Program-made: the position numbers and the translations under genes | The notes under the pieces: model-generated | Database searches by the model: none | What the model saw: the letters and a program-made list of their open reading frames with translations, nothing else | Told to the model about the DNA's origin: nothing | Assembly (NCBI GenBank): GCA_951640195.1 | Contig: OX621166.1 | Span: forward strand, 248,001 to 312,000 | DNA from: Porpolomopsis calyptriformis | Lineage: Eukaryota > Basidiomycota > Agaricomycetes > Agaricales > Hygrophoraceae | Length of the DNA stretch: 64,000 nucleotides | Direction of reading: 5' to 3' | Shown: positions 56,679 to 64,000 of the stretch, in pieces | Position numbering within the stretch: the stretch's first letter is position 1 | Layout: every line of letters starts with the position of its first letter

Positions 56679-57626
56679 ATGATTTTGCTGTCTTTGCTTG
56701 TTTCCACGTTCACGCCTCTTCTTGTGCTGGTGGTGAAAGTCACCATTGACGATGCCAACGAAGCCTGGTCCTATGTCAATTCAATTAACAGACCCCTTCC
56801 CCTATGGAACGCAATTTCCCCATCTTCACCTTGTGCCGATTGCACCCAACAATTAGATCCAACGAAGGTTTACAACTACACTTGGCATGATACGAGCTGT
56901 GATGGATGCTATGCATCCATCTCCTTCACCGGCTCGTCTGGCACACTTTATGGGATTTGTGAAACGATCGATTTCTACCATCCCTCCCCATCTATCATTT
57001 ACTCAGTCACACTCAATGGCCAGAACTACGGCTTTTCATTCAACCGTTGTGCTGAAACTACGTATAACTTCCCGATATATTCATTTGATATGCTCGATCC
57101 CAATACCACATCTAGCTTGACGATAACCCATTTGTTTGGGTCCGCCGTTCTGCTGCTTGACTACTTTGTTTATGAGGATGGGACGCCTGAACCTGCACCC
57201 ATATCCACATCGGCGCTGGGTGTTCCTACGGCCACATCTTCCTCCTCTCACCACTTGGATGCAAGTTCAGTTGCAGGCATTGTCCTTGGAACCATAGGTT
57301 TCATATCCTCCGTTGTTGTCTGCACCCTCCTTGCTAGTCGTAAAAGATCTCAAGACCGAACAAGTTCCAATCCGCCGTCCCCTGGCTCGGGTGATCGGAA
57401 GTCAGAGCCGGTGGAGCCTGGCGGATACCTGAATGAGGGACAGCAGACCGTTCAAGGAGCTACTCTGCAGATCCCACAACCGATGGTGCTAGCTTGGTCA
57501 CCCCATCCACTTTCGTCCGGGTCGCATGGCTACCTCCCACCCACGGATGGTATATTTCAAGTTCCACCTGCTAACATCGATACTGCCCACATTACGCTCG
57601 CCCCACCCCATCCTGAGATGGCCTGA
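56679..57626 (+). CDS. Receptor-like type I membrane protein with galactose-binding-like ectodomain
   Basis: Intronless, 315 residues. Signal peptide MILLSLLVSTFTPLLVLVVK; ectodomain of about 180 residues (YNYTWHDTSCDGCYASISFT, GTLYGICETIDFYHP, SVTLNGQNYGFSF, SLTITHLFGSAVLLLDYFVY), a beta-sandwich pattern common in agaric membrane proteins that I associate with carbohydrate-binding folds; Ser/Thr linker; transmembrane helix AGIVLGTIGFISSVVVCTLL; basic RKRSQDR; cytoplasmic tail containing SEPVEPGG, PLSSGSHGYLPPTD and the end PPHPEMA. The tail is related to that of the protein at 19221-20715. ATG 56679 is the first that gives a signal peptide. Function unknown; sensing or adhesion is inferred. 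Confidence 0.75.
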   Translation: MILLSLLVSTFTPLLVLVVKVTIDDANEAWSYVNSINRPLPLWNAISPSSPCADCTQQLDPTKVYNYTWHDTSCDGCYASISFTGSSGTLYGICETIDFYHPSPSIIYSVTLNGQNYGFSFNRCAETTYNFPIYSFDMLDPNTTSSLTITHLFGSAVLLLDYFVYEDGTPEPAPISTSALGVPTATSSSSHHLDASSVAGIVLGTIGFISSVVVCTLLASRKRSQDRTSSNPPSPGSGDRKSEPVEPGGYLNEGQQTVQGATLQIPQPMVLAWSPHPLSSGSHGYLPPTDGIFQVPPANIDTAHITLAPPHPEMA

Positions 57627-57712
57627 TGCTTATGTTCCCTGGAAGTTTGGTACGACGGCGTAACTAAATCGGGGTGGTCTTTTCGTTCGCCGTCTCGGGA
57701 CATTTTCTGTAA

Positions 57713-57933
57713 GTACGCCAAATCCACGAGAAAAATCGAAATATTTAAATTCATATTGCCCTACATCAATGATTCGTCACCGCTCTCAACCCGGAGAACA
57801 ATACCACCTTAGGTTTGACCAGAATGACCTCACGCCAGTCAGCTATATTGCTCTCCTTTTGTTCCTTCACCATTTGCCGTAGACCCAGCTCGTTCGTGCA
57901 CAGTATCCCTTCTGGATCCGTGCTTCCGGTCTC
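57713..57933 (-). repeat. 221-bp duplicate of a gene end (copy 1)
   Basis: Identical to 60002-60222 except for four bases. On the minus strand it encodes the last part of the coiled-coil protein (GSTDPEGILCTNELGLRQMV ... VLFSGLRAVTNH) without the rest of the gene. Boundaries are sharp: similarity stops after GGTCTC on the right and at GTACGCCA on the left. Confidence 0.92.
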
Positions 57934-58413
57934 ACTGGATTATCCACCACTCTAATTCATTTTTCTCCGTTTCTTCTTTTACATTTCTTTGTCAATGGGG
58001 CTACTGGATCTTGCAGTTTCGCTTGGGAGTGTTTGGAATAATAGTACCCTCCTATGCATGCAATATATATATTCTTTCACTTTTCACAATTTTTGTACAA
58101 TATCAAGTGACTACCATCTGACTTTTGAGTGACTTTTCATACGACAATAGACCGACTTTCACTTGGCTCTATGGATCTTGCATCCCAATGCCAACTATAG
58201 TCCGATAAAATTTGTCAACAATCAGACCAAAGTGCAACCGCTATCTGACTTTACATTTTTACTGAGGGTGGACAGTGGGGGTGACTAGGATGTGGTAAAA
58301 AGGAACCATGGACTTTTACCATTTAACATGCCGACTATATTATGACTGCAACCTTGTGATTTTTACTTCCTTCGTGTCTGCGTGAGGCAGGGATCGCAGA
58401 AATTTCAGGAAAG
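57934..58413. other. Intergenic region, nothing recognised
   Basis: AT-rich, with short repeated phrases (GGATCTTGCA at two places, CTATAGTCCGATAAA) but no clear element. A phrase similar to the latter occurs at about 56,510. It may be debris of the local duplication. Confidence 0.35.
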
Positions 58414-59599
58414 TCAAACGACAGACCTTTTTGTTATTTCTCCATGCACTTCGACCTTCAAAACACAACGACTCTCAAGTAAAGGCAAACGTGTCTTTAT
58501 CACCGCGCTGGCTTCAGATCCAATCTCGGCCTTGGTGCTCAATCTAACTGTGAGCCTACGAAGCTTGGCCCATTGCTGTTGAGCAAAGTAATCGTCTATC
58601 CGAGGCCAGTCAACTCCATCCAGCACAGGCAGACAAATCAGGCGAAATGCCAATATTACTCGGTCCATAATATGACACGAGGTGATCTGAGACCAAAATG
58701 CAAACGCCGTATTTAGGGAGCTTGAGCTGATTAACCCTATGTCGATACTGATGGAGCGGAGATTTGTGTTGTGAGTAAGGTCAATATGGTCGGCTGTGGA
58801 TATCTTTCAGTAAGCCAATCGATGCAATAGAAGGCTAGGAAATTTGCGGACCTTGTACATGTTTGGAGACCATATATGGAATACCCCTCAATTTGAGATG
58901 TTCAAGACGTGGACCTATTGTCTTGAGTAGCTTATCTGTGGATCGTGCAGGGTGCAGCCATATTTGTTGGACTTTGATAGTGTGCAGATCAGGATGTGGC
59001 TGAAGGCTCAAAAGCCGAATGAAAAACTTTGACTGCCAAGAATCCAGAGTGATAGATTCAATATTTGAAGGTAAGGGAACCATGGTTACTTCGCGAATTC
59101 TGCACCTGGCTTGGTAACACACAAGATGTATCAAAGATGGGAATGAGGCGATAAGTTCATTCATTTGTGATGAAGTGTCGAACTGGATGGATCCCAAATA
59201 CAGGCGTTTGACTTTACGGAAGCCAGATAATATCGCGGAACGTGCAGTATCATCAAGGTCTCCCCAGTCGAAAAGGCGAAGCTTTAGCGTTGTGACATCT
59301 AGCAGATGCGTCACCATGAGAGGTAACACGTTGCTCAGCCAGTGAGGTTCATCCGTGCCACGATCTCGCTTCCCATAAAGGATCAACTGGCGAACATATA
59401 TCCAAGGACTGGTTGAGAAATTTAGAAAGAGGTTGGCCTGATCCCCGCTAGCCAGGGAAAGGTCGTGAAAAAGGTGATATCTGCAGGCATGTAGGAATGC
59501 TTTGCAAGTTAAGCTGCAAGCAAGCAAGGTGGCCTCATCCTCGCACGCGCCGAGATGGTCAATGATGATTCTGTATAGTTCAACCGGAAGACGAGTCAT
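58414..59599 (-). CDS. F-box protein, intact paralogue
   Basis: Two exons: 59599 down to about 58863, and about 58812 to the TGA at 58414 (junction MVSKH|ISTADHIDLT, donor GTACAA, phase 0). F-box at the start (TRLPVELYRIIIDHLGACED, ACSLTCKAFLHACRYH), followed by leucine-rich stretches (LLDVTTLKLRLFDWGDLDDT, VKRLYLGSIQFDTSSQMNEL, TIGPRLEHLKLRG, NTNLRSISIDIGLISSSS). Likely SCF substrate receptor, target unknown. The ATG at 59599 is chosen as the first in front of the F-box; the frame stays open upstream but with no ATG. Confidence 0.78.
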
Positions 59600-60001
59600 C
59601 TGAGAGTGCAACGTGAATATATGTATGACCTGTGACAAGATTTATTCCCTCTACCTTTGGGTAATGGGCTGTATTTATGGTGAACTCTGTACCGTTATCG
59701 AGGTGTTGCCGCAAGCAGACACTTGGTAGCGCAATAGAGATGATTCACTATTTGGCTTCCGACAGTCTTCACACGGCTTTGAAGCAATCCGCACTCTCCA
59801 TCTCAATTGGCAAGTGCAAATCCTTCTCTGTGAATCCTAATAGACCAGACAAAGGATTACCTGCAGCGGAACCTGCCTAATGACTGGGATATGTCCCCTT
59901 TACAATTACTCTCACGCAAAGAGAAGCGAAGTGCGTATAGAAACATCTCCTTACCCCATTCAGAGCTTCCGTCTTGTGACAAAGTACATATCATCTCGGA
60001 C

Positions 60002-60222
60002 GTACGCCAAATCCACGAGAAAAAGTGAAATATTTAAATTCATACTGCCCTACATCAATGATTCGTCACCGCTCTCAACCCGGAGAACAATACCACCTTA
60101 GGTTTGACCAGAATGACCTCACGCCAGTCAGCCATATTGCTCTCCTTTTGTTCCTTCACCATTTGCCGTAGACCCAGCTCGTTCGTGCACAGTATCCCTT
60201 CTGGATCCGTGCTTCCGGTCTC
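60002..60222 (-). repeat. 221-bp duplicate of a gene end (copy 2, within the parent gene)
   Basis: Parental copy of 57713-57933; covers the 3' end and flank of the coiled-coil gene. Confidence 0.92.
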
Positions 60223-61444
60223 CCTCGCAATCTCGCGCTTCTTGGACTTGGATAAATTCTCAGCGTACGCATCTTGCATTTTATCTGGATCGAACCGCGT
60301 GGCATGTTCAACGTAAATCACTTCGATATCCCTCGAGGTAATGTCTTGCCCGATGGCTTTTTGTAAACGAATAGCCAATCTTGCAACCGCCGCTAGTCTA
60401 CTGTTGAACTTTGCCATAATCGCCTTGCGGACTTGCTGGAAGCTGCCCGTCCACCCTGCGCACAATAGAACACCGACAAGCCAGTCCACCATATTCAGCA
60501 CCAAATTCTCTTCCGAGCTGGCGTGGCCCATGCGGTGTATCTGTGATTTCGTGAGTGCGCGCCATCTTCCTGAAACAGCTTGTTCTTCTGCAAGGGGAGG
60601 TTCGGATGGTTAGCTTCATCCAAATCTACTTTCACATCAAGCCGCCCCTACCTGTCTCCCGTATCCCGTCAAGGATCTGAACGAGAAAATGTTCCTTTTG
60701 GGCATCGTTGGTATACCACGCCTCAATAAACCAGCGACAGAAGAGAGCGATACAGGACTGGATCGCGATCTCTAACAACAGGGGGTCGTCCTCGTGCTCT
60801 GTCGACTTCAGCAGCTCGACTAACGGCTCGCCCAAGAGAACACTCGTGCTTTTGCAGGCCTCGCGCAGCTCTTCCGATTCTCCCTCCCCGCTTCCTTTCA
60901 CCGGCTCGATCCCAAACGAATCCGCAATATACGCCGCGGCTTGCAACGTCTCGTTGTTCAGCGCTTCCATCATAACGATCACGTCCTCGCCTGAGTAGGC
61001 GTCCTCCTTCGTCAGAAAAATCTGTGCACTCGCAAGTTCCTGCGTCCGCGTCCCCAGCAGTGCGACCGTCTGGTTATGTCGTTTCGTGGCCTGATCTAGG
61101 TTCCGCGCCTGATTCTGCAATTGCGAGTTCAGGATGTCGTTCTGGTGATTCGTGCGAGCAAGCTGCTTCTCCAGATCTCCCTTCTCCCTGTTTACCCTCG
61201 CAAGCTCATCCTTGAGTCTTTTGATCTCCTGACTCTTTCTAATCGTCTCGGCTCGCCCAACAGCGATCTCCCATCCTTCTGGATCTCCCACATCGGCTCC
61301 GCGGGTCTCCGCTGCTGACGGCGACCGACCAAGACTGTCTGCACTACGGTTATCGCGTTGCCCATTCGTTTCGGTGATGAGTTTTGGTTTCGCTCCCGAG
61401 GGCATCTTGGTTGAGCGAAAGAGATAGCCCACGATTGAATTCAT
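60055..61444 (-). CDS. Coiled-coil protein, unidentified
   Basis: Two exons: 60652-61444 and 60055-60587 (intron GTAGGG..TTGCAG, phase 1). Start MNSIVGYLFRSTKMPSGAKP, hydrophilic linker, long coiled coil (RKSQEIKRLKDELARVNREK, DLEKQLARTNHQNDILNSQL), then a helical domain (DVIVMMEALNNETLQAAAYI, EIAIQSCIALFCRWFIEAWY, MGHASSEENLVLNMVDWLVG, QQVRKAIMAKFNSRLAAVAR) and end VLFSGLRAVTNH. The family is widespread in agarics and unnamed (from memory). No signal peptide or transmembrane helix. Its last 168 coding bases plus flank are duplicated 2.3 kb to the left. Confidence 0.75.
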
Positions 61445-61518
61445 GCTAAAATTGTGGGGACGCGAGATGTTGAGTCGTAGAAGGGAGGGGACGGTTTGGA
61501 AAACCTTTTCAGGAAACC

Positions 61519-61737
61519 CTAGAACTGCACTTCGATCAACTTGTAACCCCAACACGTTCTCCGCAGTGCGAATCCACAGCGTGGGCAAGGCGTGTCGGTA
61601 TCACACTTGGTGTGTGCGGAAGTTTGTTCCAAATGGCTCTTCACAGGTGCATACTCGCAGCCCCGCACATAATTCCGCAGCTCGCGACCTGAAGGGTCTT
61701 TAATCACCTCTGACTCAGCCGCAACTCGAACAGTCAT
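61519..61737 (-). CDS. Small Cys-containing protein or last exon of a larger gene
   Basis: Open frame of 72 residues from ATG 61737: MTVRVAAESEVIKDPSGREL, NYVRGCEYAPVKSHLEQTSA, CDTDTPCPRCGFALRRTCWG, ending YKLIEVQF. The CPRC pair with nearby Cys could bind zinc. The frame is open upstream to a CAG acceptor (ACTTACAG) near 61787, so it may be a 3' exon. No family identified. It ends only 75 bp before the next gene's start. Confidence 0.4.
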   Translation of the reverse strand: MTVRVAAESEVIKDPSGRELRNYVRGCEYAPVKSHLEQTSAHTKCDTDTPCPRCGFALRRTCWGYKLIEVQF

Positions 61738-62593
61738 TACCGCAGGGCAGTACTCCAGTGTGTCACCAATGCTGTAAGTCCATCTGCATATCCTTCTCGT
61801 GCCGACTTATTATAACATAGATACGAACAGGTTGCGGTTCTTGACGCTACGTACAGCAATTGGAGCTTATATACATACACATGGTTTGCCATTGTCTATC
61901 ACCTTTTTGCAGACATGTTGTACTACTCTTCACCTCAAACAATGTCATTATTCATTCATTCAATTTCATTTGCTCGAATGAACGTTGTCGCACCATCATT
62001 TGAGACATATAAAATATATTTTAGGGTTAGGGTTAGAACAGCGATGCGACATAAAAAAAAGTAGCCTGCCCAGCCAGAGTGGCCGAAGCAGGACAGGAAA
62101 ATATTAAGACGGTGCATGAGCCTAAGCCCATACAAACCACAGTAACCCTCTGTATGGACAAGGTCGCCGTGCTATGGAGAGTCCCCGCAGCCCACAAACC
62201 CAGGTTCTTGAAGGGGCCTGTGCCATCAAGGTAAGTATGAAGAATATCATTTCCATCTGCACTCCCTTTATACGTTCTCCATTCAGCGCACAGACCAACT
62301 ACTCTATTTGGGTTCATCAGGCGCAAACACATCTGGAATCATGTGACGGCAAAGTCATTTCCTGAGATGACTTGACTAAGGTTCAGTACCTCGGTCATGA
62401 TTTGGTCAAATCATCCAGGCCCCTCTCACCTTTATTTGTGTACATGTGACGGCATACTTAATTAATCTCTCCTCCTGATCGTCGGAGGAATTCAGCGAGT
62501 GGATCATTGAAAATGCTATTCACAGAAACAGCACGGGTTCAAATGCAGAAGGGAAAGCATGCAAGCGGGTAGAACGTGGAGACTATCGCCACC
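61738..62593. other. Intergenic region with short telomere-like repeat
   Basis: About 850 bp without a supported gene; a 99-codon minus-strand frame at 62033-62332 shows no family features. Holds the TTAGGG run at 62021-62036. Confidence 0.4.
62021..62036. repeat. TTAGGG interstitial telomere-type repeat
   Basis: TTAGGGTTAGGGTTAG, two and two-thirds units of the fungal telomere repeat, in non-coding DNA. Confidence 0.7.
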
Positions 62594-64000
62594 CTAGTCA
62601 ACTTGTCCGATCCCCACCGCAGCCTGATCGTACACAATTGAAGCAGCGCTCCTGTAAATGCGTAAGATGATAAACCACTCCCAGTGATTGATCGTACCGT
62701 TTCTCTTCTCCCTGCGGGGGAAGATGTCAAGATAGCACGGTAAGATGAAGCAAGACGAACGTACATTTTCTACCCAGCTGATCTGAGCCTTCAACTCAGT
62801 CAATCCGAACAACAGGACAATGCTGAATTCTTGCACGTAGTAAGGCACACCGCCTGACCCTCGTCGAACAGTTTTCATCACTTGGGAAGTGTCGGCGGAG
62901 ACAATACACAGCGTGGAGAACTTGGCTGTGACTAGATGAGCCCTGAGTTATGAGATGCAGTTGGCAAAACGTACACCGTTCAATATCCATCCACTCGGGG
63001 CGGAGGTTATCACCTCGGTAACAGATTATTCGCGCATCAATACTGTGGAGATCAGATGCAGAAAGATACTCCGTGAAATAATCCTTTCTAAATTCCGTTT
63101 CCTCGGATACTTTCGTTCCCTGAATGGGTTGTCAGCTTACATCTCCGTTGAAGGCAGTCTTGGGAACCTTTGCCAGGATTGAGCTGAAAAAGTCGGGAAG
63201 AACCACTCGTCCTGAAAAGCGTGTGAATTGCGTGTGCGCCCGTCTTCGGTGTTCAGGATTACTGATGTCGTACGGTATATTGCAAACGGTGCCGTAAGTG
63301 AATCTTGCCATTCGAGCAGATACCACATGATCCAAGTAAAAAGAGATTGCCCCGTGAGCAACCGCCTTGTTGCTGGCCCCAAAATTTAGTGCCAAAGAAA
63401 TATACATTTAGTTGGTCAATACGCACACGTTACTGTCAGGGCGGCAGAAACTTAATCCTATTGGTTCGAGGTACTCTTGAAGCTTTGAGAATAGCCAGTC
63501 GCTCGCAGCGAACCCACCAACCAGAAACACGCACTGTAGTGTCGGTCAGCAATACTGGGGACAACACATTCAATCGATGATTGCACCGTGATCGGCTTCT
63601 GTGCAGTTTGACGTTGTTTTGCGATGGCGTCAATTATAGCATCAATAGATGGCTGGAATAAGTCGACCACTTCCGTACTGAATAGAACATTCAAACCAAT
63701 GAACCATCCAGTTTTTGGATAGACGCACCCAGGTAACTTCATTTGACCTGACCGTATATCGACCGAAGGGTCCCTATCTCGGCCCGTACCAAACTTGATA
63801 TACGAAGGCTCTTCAGAATTGCGGAAGGTCAACTTCGTTGTTTTGTCAAAACATTCAGTCATGTGTCTAACATCTTCTTCGCTGTTGAATTTAGAGCCCC
63901 GTAGTTTTTCTGAAAAGCCGATGAAAAAAAAACGGTAATGAATCAGAGAACAATACAAAACACACTTTCCAAGTAGGCTCGTGCACGCCTGCTGACAAAT
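62594..64000 (-). CDS. Hsp70-like ATPase-domain protein (partial, 5' end beyond window)
   Basis: Agaric-type member of the actin/Hsp70 ATPase superfamily (related to animal HSPA12). Visible pieces, from the right edge leftward: EKLRGSKFNSEEDVRHMTEC, CFDKTTKLTFRNSEEPSYIK, VDIRSGQMKLPG, LFQPSIDAIIDAI, then in another exon frame VFLVGGFAASDWLFSKLQEY (phosphate/adenosine region of the fold), LSFCRPDSNVNKAVAHGAIS, ARFTYGTVCNIPYDISNPEH, RFSGRVVLPDFFSSILAK, YYVQEFSIVLLFGLTELKAQ and the end ASIVYDQAAVGIGQVD at 62594. At least seven exons in the part seen. Family assignment is strong; most members lack a known client or role. The N-terminal nucleotide-binding loops lie outside the window. Confidence 0.82.

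Overview
The window is nuclear DNA of a mushroom-forming basidiomycete (Agaricomycetes). Genes are broken by many introns of about 40-100 nt with GT..AG (occasionally GC..AG) ends, genes lie very close together, and several families are typical of this class: F-box/LRR proteins, CFEM proteins with GPI anchors, Ser/Thr-rich single-pass membrane proteins, Hsp70-like ATPases and DUF7721-like proteins. No virus, transposase, rRNA, convincing tRNA or CRISPR array was recognised. Coordinates of multi-exon genes run from start codon to stop codon, introns included.

Layout. 1-8.6 kb: end of an F-box gene, LSM4 (RNA processing), cytosolic aspartyl-tRNA synthetase, a sulfotransferase-like/HAD two-domain protein, the mitochondrial GTP/GDP carrier and mitochondrial ribosomal protein uS7m. 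8.6-17.8 kb: one large gene for the translation regulator GCN1. 18-25.6 kb: an accessory 'cell-surface' island with an unidentified gene, a membrane protein with WWWYYG tandem repeats (BTRD1-like), a mucin-like GPI protein and three CFEM paralogues that share a conserved upstream block. 26-37.9 kb: a DUF7721-like gene, an importin-5/Kap121-type karyopherin, TIM50, an acidic disordered protein, a type II membrane protein and a small secreted protein.

38.2-48.2 kb: a metabolic and secretory block with inositol-3-phosphate synthase, a short-chain dehydrogenase, an Erv2-type sulfhydryl oxidase, an HtrL/YibB-like protein, a family III CoA-transferase and a beta-propeller lactonase. 48.8-55.4 kb: a conserved unnamed agaric gene, transportin (Kap104) and an FSH1-type serine hydrolase. 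55.5-64 kb: a rearranged segment with an F-box pseudogene and its intact paralogue, a receptor-like membrane protein, a 221-bp near-identical duplication of a gene end, a coiled-coil protein, a short TTAGGG run and an Hsp70-like gene that leaves the window.

The housekeeping genes centre on RNA processing, translation (DPS1, GCN1, uS7m), nuclear transport and mitochondrial import/transport; they do not form an operon-like pathway. The most unusual material is (i) two membrane proteins 36 kb apart with unrelated ectodomains but clearly related cytoplasmic tails, (ii) the CFEM island with its shared upstream block, (iii) the sulfotransferase-HAD fusion, (iv) recurrent CACGTG boxes about 40-70 bp before start codons, and (v) head-to-head genes whose start codons are only 12 and 56 bp apart.
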